The notes: generated by a model not told the origin, from the letters alone. Positions 47,384 to 56,619 are shown, numbered from the stretch's first letter. The stretch is 64,000 nt of DNA from Tritonibacter multivorans (GCF_001458415.1 NZ_CYSD01000020.1:62001-126000), one strand, 5' to 3'. Program-made: numbers and translations.

Positions 47384-48442
47384 ATGATAGCAGAGATGGC
47401 AGCCGCGCTTTTGCAGGCGCAATGGCTTTACTTGGCGATTGGCTATATTGCCATTGGCGCGGCGCTGACCCGTGCGCAGGGGACAGGGGCCTGGCTTATG
47501 GGCGTCCTTGGCTGGCCGATGGAGCTGGCACAACGCTTTGCGGGCCAGGGGCCGCAGCCCTATCTGTTCCTGCTGCCGAACGTGTTGGTCTTTGGCCTGT
47601 TCACCTTTGCGCCGCTGTTCATGAACATGGGGTTTTCCGCAACCGAAGGGTCCAGCATCCTATTTCAGGATCGCGACTGGGCGGGCACCGATAACCTTGT
47701 GCGATTGCTGGGCGAAACCCAGCCCGACACCGGGGCGGAAAACCGCGAGGATGACAAATTCCTGCGCGCCGTCACCGATACTGCCGTCTTTGTGGTGTTT
47801 CAGGTGCCGATCATGGTGCTGTTCGCGCTGATCACCGCGCTTGTTTTGAACCGGGACATCGCAGGCCGTGGCTTTTGGCGGTCGATCTTTTTCTACCCCG
47901 TCATGCTGTCGCCTGTGGTGGTTGGCTTCCTATGGACCCTGATCCTGAAGCGTCAGGGGGTTCTGTCCGTCACGCTGATGCAATGGGGCTGGATTGATGC
48001 GCCGATCCAATGGCTGACCGATCCCGGCTGGACCATGTTCTGGTCCGTCTTTGTCTATACCTGGGCGCATCTGGGGTTTTATATGCTGATCCTTCTGGCC
48101 GGACTGCAGGCGATCCCTGCCGATCTGTACGAGGCGGCCGAAATGGACGGCACCTCACCCTGGCGGGCGCTCACCCATATTACCATTCCGCTCCTGATGC
48201 CGACCCTGCTGGTGGTTTTTGTCCTGTCGCTGATCAAAGCGTTTCAGGCCTTTGAGGAGCTTTTTGCCATGCAGGTCAGCTGGATTTCCGTTGTGGCCTA
48301 TATCTTTGAAACGTCCGGTCTGCGCGGCACGCCGACCACACATGGTCTGGGCATTGCCGCCACCGCATCGCTTTTGATTGCCGCATTCCTTGGGCTTTTG
48401 TCTGTGTTGCAGATCGCCCTTTCCGGTAAGGGAGCGCGCTAA
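47384..48442 (+). CDS. Sugar ABC transporter permease (MalF/UgpA-like)
   Basis: 352 residues from the ATG at 47384. An extra N-terminal membrane helix (about 8-30) precedes the usual six. Core motifs: FVVFQVPIMVLFALITALVL and the EAA loop EAAEMDGTSPWRALTHITIPLL. The stop overlaps the next permease start (TAATG). Confidence 0.9.
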   Translation: MIAEMAAALLQAQWLYLAIGYIAIGAALTRAQGTGAWLMGVLGWPMELAQRFAGQGPQPYLFLLPNVLVFGLFTFAPLFMNMGFSATEGSSILFQDRDWAGTDNLVRLLGETQPDTGAENREDDKFLRAVTDTAVFVVFQVPIMVLFALITALVLNRDIAGRGFWRSIFFYPVMLSPVVVGFLWTLILKRQGVLSVTLMQWGWIDAPIQWLTDPGWTMFWSVFVYTWAHLGFYMLILLAGLQAIPADLYEAAEMDGTSPWRALTHITIPLLMPTLLVVFVLSLIKAFQAFEELFAMQVSWISVVAYIFETSGLRGTPTTHGLGIAATASLLIAAFLGLLSVLQIALSGKGAR

Positions 48443-49863
48443 TGTGGGCCTTTCTGACACGCACCCAAGGCCGGGGTCGGCTGACACTGGTGGACTGGCT
48501 GTCCTATGGTTACCTCGCCTTCGGGTTTCTGCTGATCTTTATCCCCGTGGTCTGGCTGGGGCTGAATTCGGTCAAAACCGCCTTTCAGATCGAACGGCAG
48601 GACATTTCGCTGATCCCCGGGGATTATACCCGTGTGGCCCGCGCCACCGTGCAGGGACCGGACGGCAAACGGATCTTCTTTATCACCGATCTGCCCGACT
48701 GGGTGCTGAACTGGCGCGATCTGAGCGCCGCGGACCAAGCCGCCCAAGACGTGGCAGGGTTCTTAAGTGCCCAAACGGGCGACGCCGCGCTTGCCCTGCG
48801 CAGCCATCTGGGCCAGACCGAACCGCAGGCGCTTGCGGTGATTGCGGCCCAGGGCCTGCCTGACTGGCTGCCCCGCTACCGCACCATGAGCGCCAGCGCC
48901 AAGGCCGAGGTTAATATTGAGGCCGCGCTTGCGGGCCTGAGCCCGGCCAATGACCGCTTGCTGCGCGAATTCACCGGTCTGTATCCGGGCGCGCGGCTGA
49001 CCAGTCAGATCCTTGTGTCGGCCCCTGATCCCCAGACCGGAGAGATCCGCCAATGGGGTGTCTCCAACATCGACATCAAACGCGCCTTTACGCCGGCACG
49101 TCCCGTGGACGCGGTCAACGCCAAGGTCACCAAATTGCCCACCGCCAGCCTGCAGGCCGACCGGAATGTGCAGATCGCCTGGGAGAATTATATCGATCCG
49201 CTGTCAGGCAGCTCCTATGGCGTGACCGTCGATTTTACCCGCTGTCTGACCAATTCGGTGATCGTGACCATTGTCGGCACGGCGATCACGCTGCTGATCA
49301 ACTCCATGGCGGCCTTTGCCCTGTCGAAATACAAGTTCCGGGGGCAGGTGATGTTCCTTGCGCTGATCCTTGCGACCCTCATGGTGCCGCCAACGATCAC
49401 GCTGGTCGGGGTGTTCAAGGCCATTCAAGCGACGGGGATTTCCGGCTCGCTTTGGGGGATTATCATTCCGGGATCGGCCACGCCTGCGGGGGTGTTTATG
49501 CTGCGGCAATACATGCTGACCCTGCCGGATGAGCTGATCGAGGCCGCGCGGATGGACAGCGCCAGTGAATGGAAAATCTTCTGGAAGATCGTCGCCCCCC
49601 TTGCGCTGCCTGCCATTGCGGCGCTGGGCATCCTGTCCATCGTCTGGCGCTGGAACGACCTGATTGTGCCGCTGGTTGCGGTGGCGACCGTCAAAGAAGC
49701 CTACACCATCCAGCTGTGTCTTCTGGAATTTCGCGGCGAACACACCAGTCAGGAACATTACCGTCTGGCGATGACCATGGTCAGCCTGATCCCGACCACT
49801 TTGGTCTTTGTTTTCCTGCAACGTTACATCACCACCGGCATTGCAAATTCCGGCATGAAATAA
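48442..49863 (+). CDS. Sugar ABC transporter permease (MalG/UgpE-like) with large periplasmic insert
   Basis: 473 residues against about 280 for a typical MalG-type permease. The first helix (about 20-42) is followed by a hydrophilic stretch to about residue 265, then five helices. The EAA loop is EAARMDSASEWKIFWKIVAPL. The insert of about 190 residues should face the periplasm and may contact the binding protein, like the MalF P2 loop. Confidence 0.9.
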   Translation: MWAFLTRTQGRGRLTLVDWLSYGYLAFGFLLIFIPVVWLGLNSVKTAFQIERQDISLIPGDYTRVARATVQGPDGKRIFFITDLPDWVLNWRDLSAADQAAQDVAGFLSAQTGDAALALRSHLGQTEPQALAVIAAQGLPDWLPRYRTMSASAKAEVNIEAALAGLSPANDRLLREFTGLYPGARLTSQILVSAPDPQTGEIRQWGVSNIDIKRAFTPARPVDAVNAKVTKLPTASLQADRNVQIAWENYIDPLSGSSYGVTVDFTRCLTNSVIVTIVGTAITLLINSMAAFALSKYKFRGQVMFLALILATLMVPPTITLVGVFKAIQATGISGSLWGIIIPGSATPAGVFMLRQYMLTLPDELIEAARMDSASEWKIFWKIVAPLALPAIAALGILSIVWRWNDLIVPLVAVATVKEAYTIQLCLLEFRGEHTSQEHYRLAMTMVSLIPTTLVFVFLQRYITTGIANSGMK

Positions 49864-49881
49864 GGCTCCATAGTTCCAAAC

Positions 49882-50967
49882 ATGACAAGCATTCAGCTGA
49901 AAAACATCAAGAAATCCTATGGCAAGACCGAGGTGATCCACGGCATCGACCTCGACATTCCATCGGGTGAGTTCTGCGTCTTTGTTGGCCCATCGGGCTG
50001 TGGCAAATCCACCCTGCTGCGAATGATCGCGGGGCTCGAAGACGTCACCGCTGGCGATCTGCTGATCGACGGCGCGCGGGTCAATGGCATCTCGGCGGCC
50101 AAGCGGGGGCTCGCCATGGTGTTCCAGTCTTACGCGCTTTATCCGCATATGTCGGTGCGCAAGAACCTGTCGTTTGGGCTTGAGAACATCAACCTCCCCA
50201 AGGCCGAGATCAAATCCCGCGTCGAGGATGCCGCGCGGATGCTGCAGATCGATGGCTATCTGGACCGCAAACCGGGCCAGCTGTCGGGGGGGCAGCGTCA
50301 GCGGGTCGCTATTGGCCGCGCCGTGGTGCGTGAACCGCGTGCTTTTCTGTTTGATGAGCCGCTGTCAAACCTTGATGCCGAACTGCGGGTTGCCACACGC
50401 GGCGAGATTTCCGCCCTGCATCAACGGCTGGGCAATACGATGATCTATGTGACCCATGATCAGGTCGAGGCGATGACAATGGCCGACAAGATCGCAGTGC
50501 TGCGCGCGGGCCGCTTGGAACAATTCGGGGCCCCGCTCGAACTGTACAATGCGCCCGCCAATATGTTTGTCGCGGGTTTTATCGGCTCGCCCCGGATGAA
50601 CTTCCTCAAGGCGGGGTTGATCGCGGGCGCGGGACAGACGATCCTGCGTCTGCAGGACGGGCAGGATATTGCACTGTCCACCGACCGTTTTGGTCGCCCC
50701 GCCAGTCGTCCGGCGGTGATGGGCATTCGCCCCGGCGATCTGGAGATCACTGACAGTGACGCGCCGCTGCACATGCAGGTCACGGCCGTTGAACAGTTGG
50801 GATCTGAATCTATCCTCTTTGGCACATCGCCCTGTGACGAAGAACTGGTGGTCACTGCAAGGGGACAGACCGCGGTGCGCGTTGGTGACCGCCTGAACCT
50901 GCGCCCGAACCCAGACGCGATCCATGTCTTTGACGCGCAAAGTGAAGAAAGCTTGGCGCTGCAATGA
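49882..50967 (+). CDS. Sugar ABC transporter ATPase (UgpC/MalK-like)
   Basis: 361 residues. Walker A GPSGCGKST, Q-loop VFQSYALYPHMSVRKN, signature LSGGQRQRVAIGRA, Walker B AFLFDEPLSNLD, H-loop YVTHDQVEAMTMADK, and a C-terminal TOBE domain (PAVMGIRPGDLEI). It powers the transporter encoded just upstream. ATGA overlap with the GDSL hydrolase gene. Confidence 0.94.
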   Translation: MTSIQLKNIKKSYGKTEVIHGIDLDIPSGEFCVFVGPSGCGKSTLLRMIAGLEDVTAGDLLIDGARVNGISAAKRGLAMVFQSYALYPHMSVRKNLSFGLENINLPKAEIKSRVEDAARMLQIDGYLDRKPGQLSGGQRQRVAIGRAVVREPRAFLFDEPLSNLDAELRVATRGEISALHQRLGNTMIYVTHDQVEAMTMADKIAVLRAGRLEQFGAPLELYNAPANMFVAGFIGSPRMNFLKAGLIAGAGQTILRLQDGQDIALSTDRFGRPASRPAVMGIRPGDLEITDSDAPLHMQVTAVEQLGSESILFGTSPCDEELVVTARGQTAVRVGDRLNLRPNPDAIHVFDAQSEESLALQ

Positions 50968-51599
50968 CTGACGACGTTCATCAGTTGACGGGGGACGCCC
51001 CCCTGTTGATCCTGGGTGACAGCCTTGTGGCGGGCGAAGGCGCGGAGGGGGATTTCGGCTGGGCCAAACAGATCGCGGCCCAAACACCTGCCGATATTGT
51101 GGGCGTCTGCGGGGCGACGTCTGCGGATATCCTGACCCACCTGCCCAACCGCGCCTATGACCGCGTGCTGATCCAGATCGGCACCAATGACGCCCGCTTT
51201 CGCCATGGGCGCAATGCGACCGAGACGACGCTTGCGCAATACCGCGACAACCTGTGTCAGATCGTGCGGCATTTTCGAGGTCTCAATCGCCATGTGATGA
51301 TCCGCTTTGTGGATCTGTTGTTTGTCGATGAAACCCGCACGGTGCTGTTCAAACCGGACCGGTCTTACTTCAACGCCGACCTGCAGCGCGTCTCAGGAGA
51401 GCTGTCCGCATTCTGCGCCGAGCATGGGTTTGACCGTATTTCAACCGGTGACCTTGGGCAGGAGCCGGGCGCGCTGACCGATGGGCTTCATCCCACAACG
51501 GCCAGCCACGCAAGGTTGGCGACGATCATTCAGGAGGCGCTGAGCTCTGTTCTGGCAGAGGAATGCCGCGCGGTCGCGGTGTCAGGCCGCCCAGGGTGA
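50964..51599 (+). CDS. SGNH/GDSL-family hydrolase
   Basis: 211 residues, no signal peptide. Block I LLILGDSLVAGEG holds the catalytic Ser (about 18), block III is IQIGTNDARF, and block V DGLHPTTASHARLA holds the Asp/His pair. It is coupled to the sugar transporter operon, which suggests de-acylation of an imported acyl-sugar; that is inference. Its last 18 bp overlap the convergent aminotransferase gene. Confidence 0.88.
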   Translation: MTDDVHQLTGDAPLLILGDSLVAGEGAEGDFGWAKQIAAQTPADIVGVCGATSADILTHLPNRAYDRVLIQIGTNDARFRHGRNATETTLAQYRDNLCQIVRHFRGLNRHVMIRFVDLLFVDETRTVLFKPDRSYFNADLQRVSGELSAFCAEHGFDRISTGDLGQEPGALTDGLHPTTASHARLATIIQEALSSVLAEECRAVAVSGRPG

Positions 51600-53036
51600 A
51601 AACCGCGCGGTGCCTTCGTCCACGCGGTAGCTGGCCAGAACCTCGGGTGTTGTGCCGGCAATGCTGGCGACGGCTTCAATGATCCGATCCGCTTTTTCGT
51701 CGCACATCAGGGCAGAGAACCCAAGGCGCGTCCAGCCGGGTTTTTCAATCTCCTGACCGTTCAGAATGGCCTGCCGAAAAGTGTCGGACTGGGCTGCATC
51801 GATCCCAAGCAGCCGGTGCCCATAGGGACCTGCGCAGGCGCAGCCGCCTCGTGCCTGGACGCCGTGCAGGTCCGTCAACATCCGTGTGACCAGTTGCTGG
51901 TGAATGGGCCGCCCCTCAAGATCTTTGACGACAAAGGAAAAAATGGGCACCCGCGTGGCCCGGAGGTTCCCAAGCAGGGTCAGGCCCGGCGTTTTGAGCC
52001 AGACAGCCTCTGCGCGGTCCCGAAAGGTGGCGAGGCGCTTCTGCATGAAATCAGATCCGATTGCATCCTTAACCATGAAACACAGCGCCGCGCGCAGATC
52101 GCCGATCACATTGGGGGTGCCTGCCTCTTCGCGGGCGACCACGTCGTCCGAATAATCATGCGCCCAGGGGGAAACAAAAGAAACGGTGCCACCGCCGGGC
52201 AGGGTCGGTGTTTTGCGCGATACAGCATCCCGGCGCAGGATCAAGACACCAGAGGCACCGGGCCCGCCAATGAATTTATGTGCAGACAGCACAATCGCGT
52301 CGATTTCCGCATCGGTGCCACCCGACATGTCGATGTCCAGATAGGGCGCACCGCCGGCATAGTCCCAGATGCTGAGCGCGCCATAGCGTTTCAGCAGGCG
52401 TGTGACAGCAGGCACATCGGTGACGATCCCGGTGACATTGGACATGGCGGAAAATGCGCCAATCATGTGCCGCCCGTGATTGGCTTGCAGGATTTCTTCA
52501 AGGGCGTCGAGGTCAGGCCCACCAAGCGGGGATTCGGGGGTCTCAACCACCTCCGCGCCGCTTTCGCGCCACGGCAGGATATTGGAGTGATGCTCGTAGG
52601 GGCCAAGGATCACCAGAGGCGGCTGCGCCCCTTGGTCGGAGCAGGCCCCAAACAGCCCCACCAGCCGGTTCAAACCAGCCGTGGCGCCCGACCCGGTAAA
52701 GACCAGCGCATAGCGGTCGTCGGCTTTGCAGCTCTTCAGAATGATCTGGCGCGCCTGTTTGCGCAGCCGGGTCATCATCTGCCCGCAGAAGGAGGCCTCT
52801 GTGTGGCTGTTGGCGTAATAGGGCAGGATGTCCCGGGTCACACAGTCTTCGATCTGCTGCAAGGCGCGCCCCGAGGCCACGTAGTCGGCATAGATCAGGG
52901 GCTGCGCACCAGTGGGAGAGGGCACCGAAGCGCCGTCGCCGATAAGGCCCTGCTGCAACCAGGCGATCAGATCCGGGCGCTCCACTGACTGTGCAAAGCG
53001 GTGAAACTGCGTGGGTTCTGATGGATCGGTGTGCAT
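51582..53036 (-). CDS. Class V aminotransferase-fold PLP enzyme (cysteine desulfurase-like)
   Basis: 484 residues. The PLP Lys is in VLSAHKFIGGPGASGVLILRR; the phosphate-binding region is FTGSGATAGLNRLVG. Near the C-terminus RGGCACAGPYGHR carries two Cys where desulfurase-like members keep the conserved RGGC motif. The true reaction (desulfurase, selenocysteine lyase or aminotransferase) is open. Divergent from an Lrp-type regulator with a 97-bp gap, which points to amino-acid-responsive control. Confidence 0.87.
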   Translation of the reverse strand: MHTDPSEPTQFHRFAQSVERPDLIAWLQQGLIGDGASVPSPTGAQPLIYADYVASGRALQQIEDCVTRDILPYYANSHTEASFCGQMMTRLRKQARQIILKSCKADDRYALVFTGSGATAGLNRLVGLFGACSDQGAQPPLVILGPYEHHSNILPWRESGAEVVETPESPLGGPDLDALEEILQANHGRHMIGAFSAMSNVTGIVTDVPAVTRLLKRYGALSIWDYAGGAPYLDIDMSGGTDAEIDAIVLSAHKFIGGPGASGVLILRRDAVSRKTPTLPGGGTVSFVSPWAHDYSDDVVAREEAGTPNVIGDLRAALCFMVKDAIGSDFMQKRLATFRDRAEAVWLKTPGLTLLGNLRATRVPIFSFVVKDLEGRPIHQQLVTRMLTDLHGVQARGGCACAGPYGHRLLGIDAAQSDTFRQAILNGQEIEKPGWTRLGFSALMCDEKADRIIEAVASIAGTTPEVLASYRVDEGTARFSPWAA

Positions 53037-53133
53037 GGCGGCTCTCCTTCGGTTGCGTCATGCAATTGATTACCCCACAGTTGATGGGTAAACTTCACCA
53101 AGTTATTCGTTGGATAAGAGATGGTTCTATCAC

Positions 53134-53598
53134 ATGACCACAAGGCAGCTCGATAATATTGATAAATCCATCCTGCGCGCCTTGCAGCAGGATGCGTCGC
53201 TGTCTCAACGTGAACTGGCCGACAAAGTGGGGTTGTCGCAGAATTCCTGCTGGCGCCGTCTCACCCGCCTGCGCGAGGATGGGGTGATCACGGGGCAAAC
53301 GGTCCGCCTTGATATGCAGGCGGTGGGGCTTGATCTGACGGTGTTTGCCATGGTGCGCACCCGGCACCATTCGGCCGAGTGGCTGGAGCGGTTTCGCAAA
53401 TCCGTTTTGGCGATCGACAATGTGATCGACTTTTTCCGGATCGCGGGCGACTACGACTACATGATCAAGATCGTGGCGCGGGACATGAATGACTTTGACC
53501 GCGTCTACCAACGGCTGATCAAAGAAAACGAACTGGAAGCCGTGACGTCCTACATCGCCATGGAAGCGATTGCAGACAGCCGGAATGTGCCCGCCTAG
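53134..53598 (+). CDS. Lrp/AsnC-family transcriptional regulator
   Basis: 154 residues from the ATG at 53134; a TTG at 53110 would add eight residues. Helix-turn-helix LSQRELADKVGLSQNSCWRR (about 22-41), then the RAM/AsnC ligand-binding domain (DYDYMIKIVARDMNDFDRVY). It is divergent from the class V aminotransferase and is likely its amino-acid-sensing regulator. Confidence 0.92.
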   Translation: MTTRQLDNIDKSILRALQQDASLSQRELADKVGLSQNSCWRRLTRLREDGVITGQTVRLDMQAVGLDLTVFAMVRTRHHSAEWLERFRKSVLAIDNVIDFFRIAGDYDYMIKIVARDMNDFDRVYQRLIKENELEAVTSYIAMEAIADSRNVPA

Positions 53599-53611
53599 AA
53601 CCTTGCCCCGC

Positions 53612-54487
53612 TTAGGTCGGCGACAAATGCTGGACAAGCGCCTGTAGCTCTGGCCGCTTATCGTGCTGTTTCCAGATCAGGAAGTATTGATAGCCCGTGT
53701 ACAGTGGCGCGGCCTGAAGTCGTCGCAAACGACCCGAGGTCAGCTCGTCCTGCAACAGGGAACAGCTGGCCAGCGCAATGCCAGCGCCATCCAGCGCTTG
53801 TCCGATGGAATGGCTGTAGTTCTGGCACATCACCTTGGTGGCGCTGTGCAGCGGGCTGTCGGGCTGGCGTTGCAGCCAGACCTCCCAGTTGATCCAGTCC
53901 GGGGCATGGCGCCGGTAATCCAGCAAGGGCATATTGTGCGGGTCCTGTCTGAACCGCGCAAGGCCAGCGGGAGACGCGACAGGGGCAAGTTCTTCCTTCA
54001 TCAGGGGCTGTCCTGTCCATCCGTCGGGCAGCTGGTTTGCATAGATAATAGAGAGGTCATTGTCTGCGCTCAGCAGATCGCGGGGGTCATCCATCGTGAC
54101 CGTTTCAAGCGGACAGGCGGCCGGGCTGAGCGCAAAGGATTTGAGCCGTTTAAACAGCCAGAACACGGCGACAGCAGAGTTTGCAGCAATCCGAACCGAA
54201 GGGGAGGTCGGCGATTTGACCCGGTCAATTGCGGTCTGCAGATAGTCCAGCGCCATGGTGGCCGGTTCGGCAAGCTGCTGGCCCGCCGGGCTGAGCGTCA
54301 GGCTGCGCGCACCGCGTTCAAACAGATCCGCCCCCAGCCAGTCTTCCAATTGGCGCACCCGCTTGCTGACCGCGGCCTGCGACACATACAGCTCGGCTGC
54401 GGCGGCGCTGAAGCTGCCTGCGCGAACGGCGGCTTCAAAGAACACCAAAGTGTCCAGTGGGGGCAGGCTTTTCCGACGGCTATCCAT
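53612..54487 (-). CDS. LysR-family transcriptional regulator, GcvA-like
   Basis: 291 residues. Helix-turn-helix FSAAAAELYVSQAAVSKRVR and LEDWLGADLFERG. Divergent from the DddP-like M24 gene across 91 bp, so regulation of that gene is the simplest inference. Convergent with the Lrp gene. Confidence 0.9.
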   Translation of the reverse strand: MDSRRKSLPPLDTLVFFEAAVRAGSFSAAAAELYVSQAAVSKRVRQLEDWLGADLFERGARSLTLSPAGQQLAEPATMALDYLQTAIDRVKSPTSPSVRIAANSAVAVFWLFKRLKSFALSPAACPLETVTMDDPRDLLSADNDLSIIYANQLPDGWTGQPLMKEELAPVASPAGLARFRQDPHNMPLLDYRRHAPDWINWEVWLQRQPDSPLHSATKVMCQNYSHSIGQALDGAGIALASCSLLQDELTSGRLRRLQAAPLYTGYQYFLIWKQHDKRPELQALVQHLSPT

Positions 54488-54578
54488 TCCAAATGGTTAT
54501 GGCGGTGCGCGACTATTTTCAACGTTCTTTCGATTTTGGCCAAGCATTAGATATGCCACCAAGACAGGAGAATATCTT

Positions 54579-55835
54579 ATGGCTAACTTTGACTGGCACG
54601 CCGAACGCAGCGATTTGGCAGGCATTGCCCTATTGGATCGCGCCCCCGAAAGCGAAGGCATCGACCTGAAGGCCGTGCGCCTTTACCGCCGTGACCGTGT
54701 GCGCGCACAGATGGCGCGCTTTGGTGTGGAAGCGGTGATCCTTTCCGATCCGATCAACATCCGCTACGCAACGGGTGCGCGCAATATGCAGATCTTCTGC
54801 CAGCGCAATGCGCCGTCGCGTTATCTGCTGCTGACGGCGAATAAATCCATCTTGTTCGAATTCACCGGCTGTCTGCATCTGGGTGAGGGCTACGAGACCA
54901 TCGACGAGGTCCGCCCCTCGAAAACCGCCAGCTTTGTTGCGGCCGGACCGGACATTGCCGCCCGCGAAAAAGAATGGGCCGCCGAGATGGGGGACCTGAT
55001 CGCTGAGCTGGTTGGCAAGGGGGCCACCGTTGGTCTGGAGCGCTTGAATGCGGGCACTGCGATTGCGCTGAAAGACTGTGGCTTCAACATTGTGGATGCG
55101 CAGGAAGCCGTTGAAATGGCGCGGTCGGTGAAATCCAGCGAAGAGATGAAATGCATCAACGCGTCGCTGCGGGCCACTGAAAACGGTGTTGCCAAGCTGC
55201 GCGCAGCGATCCGTCCCGGCATGACCGAAAACGAACTTTGGTCGGTGCTGCACCAGTCGGTGATCGCGGAGAACGCGGATTACTGCGAAACCCGTCTTCT
55301 GAACGCAGGTGCCCGTTCGAACCCCTGGTTTCAGGAAACCTCCAGCAATGTGATCGGTGAAAACGAACTGATCGCGCTGGACACCGATGTTGTCGGCTGC
55401 CACGGCTACTATTCCGACTTCTCGCGCACCTTCCACGCAGGTCCGGGTAAACCCACCGATACCCAGCGCGAACTGTACAAGGTGGCCTATGAGCAGGTCC
55501 ACGCCAATATGGAAATCCTGCGCGCTGGCATGAGCTTTCGCGACTATGCAGACCGGGCCTGGGACATCCCCGAGAAATACTACGAGAACCGCTATTACCT
55601 CTCGGCCCACGGCTGCGGCATGACCGGCGAATACCCCTATCTGTATCACAAGGGCGATTTCCCGGATGCAGGCTACGACGGAGAAATCGTGGCGGGCATG
55701 ACCATCTGCGTTGAAAGCTATATCGGTGAAACCAGTGGTCACGAGGGCGTCAAACTAGAGCAGCAGGTGCTGATCACCGACACCGGGATTGAGCTTTTGT
55801 CGCAATTCCCGTTCGAAGAGGAACTCCTGCGCTGA
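54579..55835 (+). CDS. M24 metallopeptidase-fold protein, DddP family, catalytic Asp replaced
   Basis: 418 residues from MANFDW, with ACAGGAG upstream; a longer frame reading back into the LysR gene is not used. Two-domain creatinase/prolidase layout. Metal ligands D268, D270, D280 (LDTDVVGCHGYYSD), H344 (AHGCGM), E379 (CVESY) and E394 (KLEQQ) have exactly the spacing of D295, D297, D307, H371, E406 and E421 of Ruegeria DddP. DPINIRYATGARNMQ and ETRLLNAGARSNPWFQE also match DddP. The DMSP-lyase general base D377 corresponds to G350 here, so lyase activity is doubtful. True substrate unknown. Confidence 0.88.
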   Translation: MANFDWHAERSDLAGIALLDRAPESEGIDLKAVRLYRRDRVRAQMARFGVEAVILSDPINIRYATGARNMQIFCQRNAPSRYLLLTANKSILFEFTGCLHLGEGYETIDEVRPSKTASFVAAGPDIAAREKEWAAEMGDLIAELVGKGATVGLERLNAGTAIALKDCGFNIVDAQEAVEMARSVKSSEEMKCINASLRATENGVAKLRAAIRPGMTENELWSVLHQSVIAENADYCETRLLNAGARSNPWFQETSSNVIGENELIALDTDVVGCHGYYSDFSRTFHAGPGKPTDTQRELYKVAYEQVHANMEILRAGMSFRDYADRAWDIPEKYYENRYYLSAHGCGMTGEYPYLYHKGDFPDAGYDGEIVAGMTICVESYIGETSGHEGVKLEQQVLITDTGIELLSQFPFEEELLR

Positions 55836-55986
55836 GGGGTGGGCGTGCTCATCAAGGCCGGAACCGTTAAAAGATACAGTGACCCGGTTTTGACCGGCAT
55901 CAGTTAGCTGATAGCGATCCTTGGGAATCTTGTGCCCTTGGATCATCGCGTTCGCCTAAGCCAATGACGGTGCATTGACAGATACG

Positions 55987-56093
55987 TGTGACGTTCCCAA
56001 AAGATGGTGCGCTGCGCTGGATGAGATTTGTAAGATGCGGCCCTTAGGCCTGTTCTGTCGTGCTTACCCCGGAGGGAGGTGTGGAACGTCACA
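55987..56093. repeat. 107-bp unit bounded by an 11-bp inverted repeat
   Basis: TGTGACGTTCC (55987-55997) and GGAACGTCACA (56083-56093) are perfect inverted repeats. Between them lies the 65-bp repeat copy. The size and ends recall a MITE-like element, but no target duplication was verified. Confidence 0.55.
56015..56079 (-). repeat. 65-bp repeat, copy 2 (inverted relative to the tRNA-Arg copy)
   Basis: Perfect reverse complement of 2565-2629. Similarity fades on both sides; the tRNA 3' end is not duplicated here. Confidence 0.85.
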
Positions 56094-56576
56094 GATCTTT
56101 GACTCAATCGACGATCAAAACCTCAATAAAATGGTGAGTTGCGTCATTCAATTCTGACCCAAACATCAAGCATTTCTGACCCAAGGGCGATAGCGGTCCT
56201 TGACCTTTGTTGCAGCGAAGGCCTCAATTGAGCCCAACCTGTGAATTCGGTTTTCGTGCTGCGCGCGCTCGCAGCACCAAAATTGCCGCAGAGGCTCGAT
56301 CCAGGACGCTGCGCAGCGGCAGAGATCGATGCCATTCGTTCATGGTGCAGCGAGATTTTAGACGGCAATTCACGGGTCGCGGGACAAAGCAGAACTCGCC
56401 GCATTTCGAACTAATGGCAGTTATGATACGATGTAAGCCGCAACCAGATTGCGATTTGATTGGGGCAGAACCTCAAAAGGACCAGGTTGAAATTGTTGCT
56501 TAGAGCGACGCCAATCCAATTCAGAATGAGGTTGGACGCCGAAAGGTGCATTCAGAAATCAGGTGACAATCCGAAA

Positions 56577-56584
56577 CTGAATCA
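56577..56584. repeat. 8-bp target duplication, left
   Basis: CTGAATCA, repeated exactly at 57945-57952 on the other side of the IS element. An 8-bp duplication is usual for the IS256 family. Confidence 0.85.
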
Positions 56585-56619
56585 GAGACTGTCAGATATT
56601 TTGTGCTCTGGCGCTTTGA

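Larger units (their letters stand above)
55836..56584. other. Noncoding accessory stretch between the DddP-like gene and the IS element
   Basis: About 750 bp with no convincing gene. It holds the second copy of the 65-bp repeat inside an 11-bp inverted repeat (55987-56093) and one end of the IS target duplication. Minus frames at 55755-55946 and 56144-56404 lack recognisable content. Confidence 0.5.

Noticed and set aside
55755-55946. Small minus-strand ORF beginning MIQGHKIPKDRY
   Set aside because: It overlaps the end of the DddP-like gene, has no ribosome-binding site I can see and no recognisable family.
56144-56404. 86-codon minus-strand ORF in the accessory stretch
   Set aside because: Composition is Ser/Arg-rich with no motif; likely chance in repeat-bearing noncoding DNA.
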